A DNA stretch of 42,803 nucleotides from an uncultured Clostridia bacterium. Lineage in GTDB: Bacteria; Bacillota; Clostridia; Christensenellales; Aristaeellaceae. Positions 15,640 to 23,953 of this stretch are shown one piece after another (the stretch's first letter is position 1; the number at the start of each line of letters is the position of its first letter). The stretch is from contig CALCTW010000060.1 of assembly GCA_937907055.1 (NCBI GenBank), positions 1 to 42,803 on the forward strand, given 5' to 3'. Both the position numbers and the translations under genes were made by a program. The notes below the pieces were generated by a model. That model saw only the letters and a program-made list of their open reading frames with translations. It was not told the origin of the DNA and did no database searches.

Positions 15640-17037
15640 ATGAGCAAAAGCAAAACTCTGACCACGGATATGACAAAGGGCAATCCGCTGAAGCTGATCC
15701 TTTTATTTGCCCTGACGGTGCTCGGCGGCAATGTGTGTCAGCAGATGTACACCGTTGTGGATACCGCGGTGCTGGGCAAGGGGATCGGCATGGACGCGCT
15801 TTCTTCGGTGGGCGCGGTGGAATGGCTCATCTGGATGATGACCGGTCTCGCGATCGGCTTTACCGAAGGCTTTTCCATCAGGATGAGCCAGCGCTTCGGG
15901 GCGGGCGATATGAAAGGGCTGCGGCAGACGATCGGCCAGAGCGCGGTGATGTCCGTGCTGCTGATGGTGCTGATCACGCTGCTCAGCCAGCTCTTCGCCC
16001 TGCCGATGGTGCGCTTTCTGAATACGCCGGCCGGGCTGCAAAGCGGCAGTCTTCTGTATCTCAGGATCATTTTCGGCGGTCTGCCGCTTTACATGACCTA
16101 TAACCTCCTGGCCGGTATCCTGCGCGCCATGGGCGACGGGCGCACGCCGCTGATCGCCATCGTAACGGCGACATTCACGAATATCGCGCTGGATCTGCTG
16201 TTTGTGATCGCCTTCGGATGGGGGATCGCCGGCGCTGCCGCGGCAACGCTGATCGGACAGGGGATCAGCATCATCGTCTGCGCCCTGAAACTGAAAACCA
16301 TGAAGGAGATCCGCCTGGAAAAGGATGATCTGCGGATCCGCCCGGCGCTGTGCGGCAAACTGATGCTGCTGGGTCTGCCCATGGCCTTTCAGAACCTGAT
16401 CATCGCGGTGGGCGGCGTGACGGTGCAGAGCGTGGTAAATGACTGCGGAGAGATCTTTATCGCCGGTTTTACCGCGACAAACAAACTGTACGGTCTGCTT
16501 GAGATCGCGGCGACCTCCTACGGCTATGCCATGGTGACCTATGTGGGGCAGAACCTGGGCGCCGGAAGGGGAGACCGCCTGAAGCGGGGCCTGCGGGATA
16601 TGCTGGGGGTGTCGATCGGGACAGCGGTGCTGATCGGCAGCCTGATGGTGATCCTGGGACAGGAGATCCTGAAGCTGTTCCTCGATGTGAATCAGACGGG
16701 CGCGGACGAGGCGCTGCGTATCGGGTATCGTTATCTGTGCGTGATGAGCATTCCGCTGCCGGTGCTGTATCTGCTTTATATCTTCCGTTCTTTCATACAG
16801 GGCGTAGGCAACACATGGGTGCCGATGCTGAGCGGCGTGAGCGAGCTGGTGATGCGTACCGGCGCGGCTTTCCTGCTGCCCGTGCTTTTCGGCAAGGAAA
16901 ATATCGTGTTCGCGGAGCCGCTGGCCTGGATCGGCGCGGATATCGTGCTGATCACGGCATTTTTAATCATGAGAAGAAGGGTGTTCGCGATCGATAAGGC
17001 CCCTGAAAGCGCGGCAGGAGCAGACGGGGCATCGTGA
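15640..17037 (+). CDS. MATE family efflux transporter
   Basis: A 465-residue protein with twelve predicted transmembrane helices in two halves, each beginning with a MATE-type segment (GNPLKLILLFALTVLGGNVCQQ at the N-terminus, GLPMAFQNLIIAVGGVTVQS at the start of the second half). These transporters export drugs or metabolites in exchange for Na+ or H+; the substrate is unknown. The start ATG at 15640 has only a weak ribosome binding site (AAAGGA, about 15 bases upstream), so initiation may be inefficient. It is a single gene between two terminators. The stop is TGA. Confidence 0.9.
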   Translation: MSKSKTLTTDMTKGNPLKLILLFALTVLGGNVCQQMYTVVDTAVLGKGIGMDALSSVGAVEWLIWMMTGLAIGFTEGFSIRMSQRFGAGDMKGLRQTIGQSAVMSVLLMVLITLLSQLFALPMVRFLNTPAGLQSGSLLYLRIIFGGLPLYMTYNLLAGILRAMGDGRTPLIAIVTATFTNIALDLLFVIAFGWGIAGAAAATLIGQGISIIVCALKLKTMKEIRLEKDDLRIRPALCGKLMLLGLPMAFQNLIIAVGGVTVQSVVNDCGEIFIAGFTATNKLYGLLEIAATSYGYAMVTYVGQNLGAGRGDRLKRGLRDMLGVSIGTAVLIGSLMVILGQEILKLFLDVNQTGADEALRIGYRYLCVMSIPLPVLYLLYIFRSFIQGVGNTWVPMLSGVSELVMRTGAAFLLPVLFGKENIVFAEPLAWIGADIVLITAFLIMRRRVFAIDKAPESAAGADGAS

Positions 17038-17049
17038 CAGGAAGGCAAA

Positions 17050-17074
17050 TAAAAAAGGGCTCATCAGAGCCCGA
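17050..17074 (-). terminator. Terminator for the leftward small membrane protein gene
   Basis: On the minus strand GGGCTC and GAGCCC pair and are followed by TTTTTT. It also lies 13 bases beyond the MATE stop and may end that transcript too. Confidence 0.8.
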
Positions 17075-17130
17075 AATGTGAATCAGAACGGCGTATTACG
17101 GCAAGGCAAAAGCAATGACGGGCTGCCGCT

Positions 17131-17358
17131 TCAATCCTTGTTCAGAATGCGTGAAAAACCAAATTTGCCGATGGCTTTCGCCGCCACCACGATCAGAGCG
17201 AACCAGAAGATGGCGAAGAGATAGCGCAGCATGGAATTATCGATCATCTCGGCCAGTTTGACATAAAAATAACCCATGCCGCCAAGGCAGGCCAGCTCCA
17301 GCAATACAAGCAGGAAAAAGAGCAGGATGGTTTTGATTACAGACCACAGCGTGTTCAA
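17131..17358 (-). CDS. Small two-helix membrane protein, function unknown
   Basis: A 75-residue protein with two predicted transmembrane helices (about 8-30 and 42-62) and a basic C-terminal tail ending GFSRILNKD. I do not recognise a family. The start is probably TTG at 17358, because AGGAG lies eight bases upstream; GTG at 17376 would overlap that site. Its own terminator lies downstream. It is transcribed towards the MATE gene and away from ylxM. Codon use matches its neighbours, so it is likely real. The stop is TGA. Confidence 0.65.
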   Translation of the reverse strand: MNTLWSVIKTILLFFLLVLLELACLGGMGYFYVKLAEMIDNSMLRYLFAIFWFALIVVAAKAIGKFGFSRILNKD

Positions 17359-17539
17359 TGCGGTTGCTCCTGTCACAGAATGATTTTTACGGTCTTGATG
17401 CGGGCTTCACCGGAGATGAAGTCCCTGTCTTTTATATCATTCGATCAAAGCCTCTGTTTTCCTTTTCCGACGCGCATGCTGCAAGGCTCAGAATTTTAAA
17501 GAAATCGTGAAAAAAGTGATCGCTGTAAAGGAAAATTAC

Positions 17540-17567
17540 TTGACAAGGAACACGGGATGTGTATAAT
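17540..17567 (+). promoter_or_regulatory. Promoter of ylxM-ffh-rpsP-khpA
   Basis: TTGACA at 17540-17545, a 16-base spacer and TATAAT at 17562-17567. The -35 box lies inside CTTGACAAGG, a copy of the half-site found in the inverted repeat downstream. Confidence 0.85.
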
Positions 17568-17575
17568 ATACCTGT

Positions 17576-17597
17576 TGTCAAGGAATTTACCTTGACA
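17576..17597. promoter_or_regulatory. Inverted repeat near the ylxM transcription start
   Basis: TGTCAAGG and CCTTGACA form perfect eight-base arms around a six-base spacer, just downstream of the -10 box. With the related CTTGACAAGG over the -35 box it looks like an operator pair, or a short hairpin close to the ribosome binding site. Confidence 0.55.
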
Positions 17598-17612
17598 CAG
17601 GAGGCGTAAAAG

Positions 17613-17981
17613 GTGCAGGAGACGACGGTACAGCGAAAGATGACGCTCTGTTTTCTCAAGTCCTTTTACGGCGAGATGCTCACCGAAAAGGAACGCGAAG
17701 CCGCGGAGCTTTATCTGGATGAGGATCTTTCTCTGGCGGAGATCGCGGAGCAGCTGCAGGTCACCCGGCAGGGTGTGCACGATACGCTGAACCGTGCCTT
17801 CCTCAAGCTGGAGGAATATGAAAGAAAGCTGGGTCTGGCGGAAAGGTTCGATCTGATCCGCAGCCGTATGACAAGGCTGGGGGAGGCGCTGGCCAAAGTG
17901 ACCCCCACGCGGGAGACACAGCCGGAATATGAAAAAGCCGCCCTTCTGCTGAAGGAACTCATCGAAGCGGAAGAGCAATAA
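17613..17981 (+). CDS. ylxM: YlxM-like helix-turn-helix protein (UPF0122)
   Basis: A 122-residue protein of the UPF0122 family, almost always found just before ffh and thought to modulate the signal recognition particle pathway. The N-terminal region resembles sigma-factor region 4: LTEKEREAAELYLDEDLSLA and then EIAEQLQVTRQGVHDTLNRA, a helix-turn-helix at about 39-61. The C-terminal half is a charged helix. GTG at 17613 has GGAGG eight bases upstream. It lies 30 bases before ffh, so the two are co-transcribed. It could bind the inverted repeat in its own promoter; that is speculation. The stop is TAA. Confidence 0.9.
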   Translation: MQETTVQRKMTLCFLKSFYGEMLTEKEREAAELYLDEDLSLAEIAEQLQVTRQGVHDTLNRAFLKLEEYERKLGLAERFDLIRSRMTRLGEALAKVTPTRETQPEYEKAALLLKELIEAEEQ

Positions 17982-18011
17982 GGGGCGCGGTCCCCGATAA
18001 AGGAGTATTCA

Positions 18012-19355
18012 ATGGCCTTTGAAGGTTTGACAGAAAAACTGCAAAACGCCTTTAAGAAGCTGACCGGGCGCGGCAAGCTGAGCGAGCAGAACATCAAGGA
18101 CGCGATGCGTGAAGTGCGTATGGCGCTGCTTGAGGCCGATGTCAACTACATGGTGGTCAAGGATTTCATCAAAAAGGTGACCGATAAATGTGTCGGCACC
18201 GAGATCCTCTCCACGCTGAATGCCGGTCAGCAGGTGATCAAGATCGTCAACGAGGAAATGACCGAGTTGATGGGCGGCAGCAATGCCAAGCTCACCTGGT
18301 CCTCCTCGGTTCCCACCATCTATATGCTCTGCGGTCTGCAGGGCGCCGGTAAAACCACCATGGCCGGTAAGCTGGCCGCTTACCTGACCAAGCAGGGCAA
18401 GAAGCCCATGCTCGCCGCGTGCGATATCTATCGCCCTGCCGCCATCAAGCAGCTGCAGGTGGTGGGTCAGCAGGTCAATGTGCCCGTGTTCGAGAAGGGC
18501 ACGCAGGATCCGGTCAAGACCAGTCTTGAAGCCATCGAATACGCCCGCTACTACGGGCGCGATGTGCTGATCATCGATACCGCCGGCCGTCTGCATGTGG
18601 ATGAAGCCCTGATGGACGAGCTGAAGAACATCAAGGCTGCTGTCAAACCGCAGGAGATCCTGCTGGTCGTGGATGCCATGACCGGTCAGGATGCCGTCAA
18701 TGTGGCGAAGAGCTTCGATGAAAAGCTCGCCATCGACGGTGTGATCATCACCAAGCTGGACGGCGATACCCGCGGCGGCGCCGCGCTGTCTGTCCGCGCT
18801 GTTACCGGCAAGCCCATCAAGTTCTCCGGTATCGGCGAAAAGCTCGGCGATCTGGAGCCCTTCTATCCCGATCGTATGGCCAGCCGTATCCTCGGCATGG
18901 GCGATGTGCTGACCCTGATCGAAAAGGCCGCGGAAGCCGCTGATCAGAAGGTGCTCGAAAAGCTCTCCAAGGAGAAGAAGGGCCCTGCCGATCTCGATCT
19001 GGATGACTTCCTGCAGCAGATGCGGCAGATGAAGAAAATGGGTTCCCTGTCCGGCATTCTGGGCATGCTGCCCGGCGTCGGCAGCAAGCTGAAGGATGTG
19101 GAGATCGATGAAAACGCGCTGAAGAAGCCCGAAGCCATCATCTGCTCCATGACCTTAAAAGAACGCCGCCATCCCGAGATCCTCAACGCTTCCCGCCGCA
19201 AGCGCATTGCCGCCGGCGCGGGCGTACAGGTGCAGGATGTCAATCAGCTGATCCGTCAGTTTGAACAGTCCCGTCAGATGATGAAACAGATGATGGGGAA
19301 CAAGAAGGGCATGATGCGCAAACTGCGCGGCATGAACCTGCCCGGCATGAAGTGA
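18012..19355 (+). CDS. ffh: Signal recognition particle protein Ffh
   Basis: This 447-residue GTPase binds the SRP RNA and signal sequences of nascent membrane proteins and delivers ribosomes to FtsY. It has an N domain (1-85), a G domain with GLQGAGKTT at 108-116, DTAGR, TKLDGD and GGAALS motifs, and a Met-rich M domain (about 300-447) ending MRKLRGMNLPGMK. Length and order are normal. ATG at 18012 has AAAGGAG upstream. It contains no TAG codon, like the other housekeeping genes here. The stop is TGA. Confidence 0.97.
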   Translation: MAFEGLTEKLQNAFKKLTGRGKLSEQNIKDAMREVRMALLEADVNYMVVKDFIKKVTDKCVGTEILSTLNAGQQVIKIVNEEMTELMGGSNAKLTWSSSVPTIYMLCGLQGAGKTTMAGKLAAYLTKQGKKPMLAACDIYRPAAIKQLQVVGQQVNVPVFEKGTQDPVKTSLEAIEYARYYGRDVLIIDTAGRLHVDEALMDELKNIKAAVKPQEILLVVDAMTGQDAVNVAKSFDEKLAIDGVIITKLDGDTRGGAALSVRAVTGKPIKFSGIGEKLGDLEPFYPDRMASRILGMGDVLTLIEKAAEAADQKVLEKLSKEKKGPADLDLDDFLQQMRQMKKMGSLSGILGMLPGVGSKLKDVEIDENALKKPEAIICSMTLKERRHPEILNASRRKRIAAGAGVQVQDVNQLIRQFEQSRQMMKQMMGNKKGMMRKLRGMNLPGMK

Positions 19356-19446
19356 TTGCCGTAACCGATGATGACAGGCGTAGCTGATCCCGATTCAGAA
19401 AACGCTTTGCATACACAAACATTTTATTTATTGGAGGAATACTGCA

Positions 19447-19692
19447 ATGGTTAAGATCCGTCTGAAGAGAATGGGCATGAAGAAGCATCCTTTCTACCGT
19501 GTTGTCGTGGCTGACATCAACAGCCCCCGCGATGGCCGTTTCATCGAAGAGATCGGCTACTATGATCCTATGAAGAAGCCCGCCGAGATCAAGATCGACA
19601 ACGAAAAGGCTGTCAACTGGATGAAGAACGGCGCGCAGCCCACTGAAACCGTCCGCATCCTGCTGAAGAAGAGCGGCGCGATCGAAGGCTGA
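19447..19692 (+). CDS. rpsP: 30S ribosomal protein S16
   Basis: An 81-residue S16 protein, beginning MVKIRLKRMGMKKHPFYRVV, with the usual DSRSPRDGR-like segment here written DINSPRDGRFIEEIGYYDP. It binds 16S rRNA early in 30S assembly. GGAGG lies upstream of ATG. The 91-base gap after ffh may hold its own weak promoter. The gene for KhpA follows after two bases. The stop is TGA. Confidence 0.97.
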   Translation: MVKIRLKRMGMKKHPFYRVVVADINSPRDGRFIEEIGYYDPMKKPAEIKIDNEKAVNWMKNGAQPTETVRILLKKSGAIEG

Positions 19693-19694
19693 GG

Positions 19695-19931
19695 ATGACG
19701 CAGATGCAGGAATTAGTCAAGTTCCTGGCGCAGTCTCTGGTAGAAAATCCAGACAAAGTGGTCGTCACGGAGACCGAAGGTCCTGAAGCCGTCATCATCG
19801 AACTGAATGTGGCAAGCGAGGACATGGGCAAGGTCATTGGCAAGAACGGCCGTATCGCGAAAGCGATCCGCACAGTTGTGAAAGCCGCGACTGTCAAATC
19901 CGGTAAGCCTGTCTTTGTAGAGATCCAGTAA
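19695..19931 (+). CDS. khpA: KH-domain RNA-binding protein KhpA
   Basis: A 78-residue single KH-domain protein with the GxxG loop GKNG at about 49-52 (in VIGKNGRIAKAIR). KhpA proteins bind RNA, usually with KhpB, and affect cell growth and division in Firmicutes. It is almost directly joined to rpsP, the standard order. In many Firmicutes rimM, trmD and rplS follow; here a terminator follows instead. ATG at 19704 is an alternative start. The stop is TAA. Confidence 0.93.
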   Translation: MTQMQELVKFLAQSLVENPDKVVVTETEGPEAVIIELNVASEDMGKVIGKNGRIAKAIRTVVKAATVKSGKPVFVEIQ

Positions 19932-19942
19932 CGGCGCCTTAT

Positions 19943-19978
19943 CAGGCGGTATGCTGAAAAAGCGTACCGCCTGTTTTT
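19943..19978 (+). terminator. Terminator of the ylxM-ffh-rpsP-khpA operon
   Basis: CAGGCGGTA and TACCGCCTG arms followed by TTTTT. Confidence 0.9.
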
Positions 19979-20103
19979 ATATGTGTTTGACGGCTTGTGA
20001 AACGGATTTTGATTGCGGAATGAATATAAACGCGTTATACTGTTTATGCCGCCGTTTTTTGCCGCGTATCATACCGATTCGCTTCTCTTTACGTTTTTAC
20101 GCA

Positions 20104-20148
20104 TTAAGGAAAAACGCCTTAAGGAAAAACGCTTTAAGGAAAAACGGC
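20104..20148 (+). repeat. Three tandem copies of a 15-base unit
   Basis: The unit TTAAGGAAAAACGCY occurs at 20104-20118, 20119-20133 and 20134-20148 with one or two changes per copy. It lies in the leader of the gene at 20197. Each copy contains AAGGA, a potential ribosome-binding element. Confidence 0.85.
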
Positions 20149-20196
20149 TGTTGCTTCAACCGCGATATGATCATCTGTTTTTTAAGGAGACCGAAC

Positions 20197-21291
20197 ATGA
20201 ATGAGAATCAGAAAAAGAAAGTGAAGAGCGTCCCGAAGCGTATACTGCGTGTGATCGCGCTGATCGTGGCCGTCATCCTTCTCGCTGTACTGGGCTATGT
20301 GGCCTATGTGCTCATCGATTATCACCGTCTGGGGAATATGCCGCTTTAGGTGAATGTACCGGCAGACGCGGCTGAGCAGGTGATGAAGACCGGCGAGGTA
20401 TACAGGGCTTTCACATGGAATATCGGCTTTGGCGCGTATACGGCTGATTATGATTTCTTTATGGACGGCGGAAATCAGAGCCGCGCGGTCAAAGACAGAC
20501 TGGAGCCCAATCTGCGCACCATCGCGGCCCTTTCCGCCGCTGAAAAGGCGGATCTTTATCTCTTTGAGGAAGTGGATATCGGCGGTACCCGCACGTGGAA
20601 TGTGAATGAGGTGCCGTATCTGACCGGGGCGCTGCCGAAATACAATTCTGTGTTCGCGCAGAATTATGATTCTCCCTATCTGATGGTGCCTCCGCTGGAT
20701 CCGCACGGCGCCAATCGCTCCGGTATGCTCACGCTCTCGCGGTTTGATATCATCGGCGCGGAGCGCGTGGAGCTTCCTGTGGAAAACGGCCTTACCAAAC
20801 TGCTGGATCTGGACCGCTGCTATGCCAAGACCCGTGTGAAGGTAGAAAACGACCGTGAACTGATCCTCTACACCTTCCATCTTTCGGCTTATACCTCGGA
20901 CGGCGCGGTCTCGCTGCAGCAGCTGCAGCTGCTCCTGAAGGATATGCAGACTGAATATGAAAAGGGCAATTACTGCCTGGCCGGCGGTGATTTTAACAAA
21001 GATATTCTGGGCAACAGCAGCGAGGTGTTCGCGACACATGAGGTGCGGACCTGGGCGCAGCCGTTACCGGAAAACCTGTTTGACGGTACCAATATGAAGC
21101 TGATCGATCCGGGGACGGACGCTCCCACCTGCCGCAATCCGGACAGCGCGTATCATGAAGGTCAGTTCGTTGTCACGGTGGATGGGTTTATCGTGTCGGA
21201 TAACATTCAGGCTTTGGAGTGCCGCGTGGAGAAGACCGGTTTCGCCTACTCCGATCATGAACCGGTTCTGATGCGTTTCATGCTTCAGTGA
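20197..21291 (+). CDS. Membrane-anchored endonuclease/exonuclease/phosphatase family protein, one in-frame TAG
   Basis: Read through a TAG at 20347-20349 (codon 51), the gene encodes 364 residues. Residues 1-15 are basic, a transmembrane helix spans about 17-43 and the TAG lies just beyond it. The catalytic EEP domain fills the rest with all family landmarks in order: TWNIGFGAY, FEEVD (metal-binding Glu), NRSGMLTLSRF, TFHLSAY, GGDFNKD and YSDHEPV. These enzymes cleave phosphodiester or phosphomonoester bonds; the substrate is unknown, and the fold would face outside the membrane. ATG at 20197 has AAGGAGA seven bases upstream. After the TAG there is no ribosome binding site. The stop is TGA. 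An intact catalytic domain after the TAG argues against decay. Confidence 0.85.
20347..20349 (+). other. In-frame TAG read as a sense codon (site 2)
   Basis: Codons ATG CCG CTT TAG GTG AAT. It lies between the membrane anchor and the catalytic domain, in a linker where remembered relatives often have a charged residue. Confidence 0.8.
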
Positions 21292-21295
21292 TTTC

Positions 21296-21319
21296 AGGGG
21301 GCTGTCAGCCCCCTTTTTT
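21296..21319 (+). terminator. Terminator after the EEP-family gene
   Basis: AGGGGGCTGTCAGCCCCCTTTTTT forms a tight stem with a U-tract five bases after the stop. Confidence 0.9.
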
Positions 21320-21356
21320 GATATTTGTTTATGTTTTCTGAGAAAGGATGAGGAAG

Positions 21357-21854
21357 ATGGACATTCGCCCGATGCGCCCGGAGGACCGCGAAACTGTGCT
21401 TGAAATGATGAGGGATTTTTACGCTTCCCCGGCCATGATCGTAAACGGAGGGGAAGCCGTGTACCGGCGCAATATCGAGGCCTGTCTCGATGAATCTTTT
21501 CCCTTCGCATAGGGGTGGTTGTTCACGGATAATCAGATCCCGTGCGGGTACAGTATTCTGGCGCGTTCCTATTCCGCGGAGTACGGCATGCCCTGCGTCT
21601 GGGTAGAGGATCTGTATTTCAGAAAGGAATACCGCGGCAGGGGATACGCTGACCGGTTCTTTGCGTATCTCAAAAAGCAATGGCAGGATCGTCCTGTGCG
21701 TTTCCGGCTGGAGGTCGAGCAGGAGAACGCGCATGCCTGCCATGTGTACCGCAAAAATGGATGGAAAGCGATCGGTTATCTGCCGCTGGAAGATCTCTCT
21801 GAGGCCGGGAAACTTTTAATGGAAACATATATGAATAATCCAATGCAAAATTGA
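21357..21854 (+). CDS. GNAT family N-acetyltransferase, one in-frame TAG
   Basis: Read through a TAG at 21510-21512 (codon 52), the gene encodes 165 residues forming one complete GNAT domain. The first part (MDIRPMRPEDRETVLEMM, then a DFYASPA segment) is the usual first strand and helices. After the TAG the chain continues with GWLFTDNQIPCGY, the strand VWVEDLYFRKEYRGRGYADR (acetyl-CoA loop RGRGYA) and ENAHACHVYRKNGWKAIGY. Neither half alone would fold as a GNAT enzyme. ATG at 21357 has GGATGAGG upstream. The second half has no ribosome binding site. The substrate is unknown. The stop is TGA and a terminator follows. Confidence 0.85.
21510..21512 (+). other. In-frame TAG read as a sense codon (site 3)
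   Basis: Codons TTC GCA TAG GGG TGG. It lies in the middle of the GNAT fold, just before the strand GWLF. Relatives I recall have Glu or Arg before the Gly. Confidence 0.82.
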
Positions 21855-21903
21855 TGTTAAATTTCAATAAAATGCATAATATGCAGGATAAATGCAGGAA
21901 GAT

Positions 21904-21934
21904 GGCGGAAATGTGATGTTTTCCGCCGTTTTTT
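21904..21934 (+). terminator. Terminator after the GNAT gene
   Basis: GGCGGAAA and TTTTCCGCC arms followed by a T-run. Confidence 0.85.
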
Positions 21935-21955
21935 ATAAAAAAATGCAATTTGGGG

Positions 21956-21984
21956 TTTACAAAACTTACCTAATCTGTTATATT
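21956..21984 (+). promoter_or_regulatory. Promoter of the WYL regulator gene
   Basis: TTTACA at 21956-21961, a 17-base spacer and TATATT at 21979-21984. Confidence 0.7.
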
Positions 21985-22015
21985 TAGTTTAAGTAGGCTT
22001 TGTGCCGGAGAGGAT

Positions 22016-23050
22016 GTGGAAAAAATGCCGGAAGAGAACCGACAGAAAATCAAGCTTCTGAAGCTGATGGAACTGCTGACACGTGAATCCGATGAGAAAC
22101 ATCCTCTTACCACGGCGCGGATCTGTGAATATTTGCGAGGGATGGGCATCAGCTGCGACCGCCGTACCCTGACCCGTGATATTCTGGTTCTGAATGAGTA
22201 TAATTACGATGTCCGCTTCGTGATGTGCGGTCATGAAAAGGGCTACTATGTGCAGCACGGCAACTTCAATGAAGCTGAGCTGCGCATGCTGATGGATACG
22301 GTGCAGGCGGCTAACTTCCTTCCGGAGGAGGAGACCGCGGCGCTGCTCCATAAGCTTTCGGGTCTCACCAGCCTCTATCGCGGAAGAGACCGGCTTAAGA
22401 GCCTTGTGCTGTTCAATAACCGTAAACACAATAATCATTCCGTCCTCGGCAATATCCATCAGCTGGAGGACGCGCTGCGTACCGGGTGCAGGGTCTCGTT
22501 CCGTTATTTTGATCTGAACGAGAAGCATGAGCGTGTTTACCGCCGCGAAGGCCGCGAATATAAAATGATCCCCGCCGCGCTGGTGTACTGTGATGATTTC
22601 TATTATCTTGTCACCTACAGCCACCATTATCACTCCACCACCAATTACCGTATCGATCGTATGGATAATGTGCAGGTGCTGACCGATGAAAAGGTGGAGC
22701 AGGAGACCGTTCAGGAGCTGCGCGGGCTGGATTTTGCGGGCTACACCAAAGAGGTTTTCCGCATGTTCGGCGGTGCTCCCAATGTGGTCAGGCTGCGCTT
22801 TGATAAGGAACTGCTGGGCAGCGTGTATGATCGCTTCGGGGAAGACCTGACAGTCAAAGCAGCGGATGACGGCAGGCTTGAGACCGCCGTCCGCATTCAG
22901 GTAAGCCCCACCTTCTACGGATGGGTGTTCCAGTTCGGCAGCAAAATGCAGATCATGGGTCCTGCCAGGGTGGTCAGCCGCTTCAAGGAACTGGCCGCCG
23001 GTGTGCTGACCGGCCCGGAGGAAGCGCCGGAGGAGGAAGCCCCCTTCTGA
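22016..23050 (+). CDS. WYL-domain transcriptional regulator
   Basis: A 344-residue protein with an N-terminal winged helix-turn-helix (about 8-75, with TTARICEYLRGMGISCDRRT) and a central WYL domain (about 155-235) holding SFRYFDLNEK, KMIPAALVYCDDFYYLV and YRIDRMDNVQV. A C-terminal WCX-like segment (YGWVFQFGSKMQIMGP) completes the usual layout. WYL regulators sense ligands, often nucleic acids or nucleotides, and control stress or defence genes. No obvious defence operon is next to it. GTG at 22016 follows GGAGAGG; ATG at 22025 is possible. The stop is TGA. Confidence 0.88.
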   Translation: MEKMPEENRQKIKLLKLMELLTRESDEKHPLTTARICEYLRGMGISCDRRTLTRDILVLNEYNYDVRFVMCGHEKGYYVQHGNFNEAELRMLMDTVQAANFLPEEETAALLHKLSGLTSLYRGRDRLKSLVLFNNRKHNNHSVLGNIHQLEDALRTGCRVSFRYFDLNEKHERVYRREGREYKMIPAALVYCDDFYYLVTYSHHYHSTTNYRIDRMDNVQVLTDEKVEQETVQELRGLDFAGYTKEVFRMFGGAPNVVRLRFDKELLGSVYDRFGEDLTVKAADDGRLETAVRIQVSPTFYGWVFQFGSKMQIMGPARVVSRFKELAAGVLTGPEEAPEEEAPF

Positions 23051-23076
23051 TCATTTTTCATCATCGTCTGTTATTT

Positions 23077-23110
23077 CAGGCCGCTCTATAGGATCCGAGC
23101 GGTCTTTTTT
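23077..23110 (+). terminator. Terminator of the WYL regulator gene
   Basis: GGCCGCTC and GAGCGGTC arms followed by TTTTTT. Confidence 0.85.
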
Positions 23111-23221
23111 ATGTGATCGGTCACCACCGGACGCCCCTGCAAGGTTGACAGGGGAAGCGGGAGGATGATAAAATAACTTGTCACGGCATACCTGAAATGC
23201 CGTATACCGGAAAGGCAATGT

Positions 23222-23932
23222 ATGTTTACAGATATCCATAATCACATCATTTACGGTGTGGATGACGGCGCGAGCAGGCGGGAGGAGACTTTCTCCATGA
23301 TCGATGAGGCCGTCCGTGACGGGGTCAATACCATCATTTCCACACCGCATGTCACCCCCGGAGAGCATGAATTCCATGATGACCTTTACGAGCGTCATTT
23401 CGGGATCGCGCAGGATTATATCCGCGAGAAGGGGTACGATCTCAGGCTCTTTCAGGGCGCGGAGATCCTCTTCACTCCTTACACGGTGCGTATGCTGCGT
23501 GAAAAGCGTGTGCGCACACTGGCGGAAAGCCGTTATGTGCTGCTTTAGTTTTCTCCGACGGATTCGTATGATCATCTTGTCGAGGCGGCCCGTACCGTGG
23601 GCAATGCCGGTTTTGAGGTCATTTTCGCGCATATCGAGCGCTATGATTGCCTGTATAAGCATTATGACCGCATCAGCGAGCTGAAGGATGATTACAATGT
23701 TCTGATGCAGATGAACGCGCGCACGGTATTCCGCAAGCAGGGGATGTTCCGTCAGAAGTTCATCAATAATCTGCTGCAGGACGGCTATATCGATCTGATC
23801 GCGACGGATACGCATCATATGCCGGAGCGGCAGACCTGCATGACCGAAGCCTACACGCGCCTGAAGGAACTGGTGGGCGAGGAACAGGCCGATCTGCTGA
23901 CAAATGGCAATCAGAAAATGATCCTGGGATAA
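23222..23932 (+). CDS. PHP-type tyrosine-protein phosphatase (CpsB/YwqE family), one in-frame TAG
   Basis: Read through a TAG at 23546-23548 (codon 109), the gene encodes 236 residues with every expected metal-binding motif in order: DIHNHIIYGVDDGA (His6, His8, Asp15), GAEI (Glu81), AHIERY (His137, Arg140) and ATDTHH (Asp196, His198). Relatives dephosphorylate tyrosine kinases that control capsule or exopolysaccharide synthesis. The TAG falls in YVLL-TAG-FSP, where the family has LIEF; this Glu (remembered as Glu108 in pneumococcal CpsB) belongs to the active site. All other catalytic residues lie on both sides of the TAG, so neither half could work alone. ATG follows GGAAAGG. No exopolysaccharide genes are adjacent. 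The stop is TAA. Confidence 0.88.
23546..23548 (+). other. In-frame TAG read as a sense codon (site 4)
   Basis: Codons CTG CTT TAG TTT TCT. It aligns with a conserved Glu of the family's LIEF motif, the most informative site for the decoded amino acid. Confidence 0.85.
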
Positions 23933-23953
23933 AGTGAAAGGAAGCATATCATT

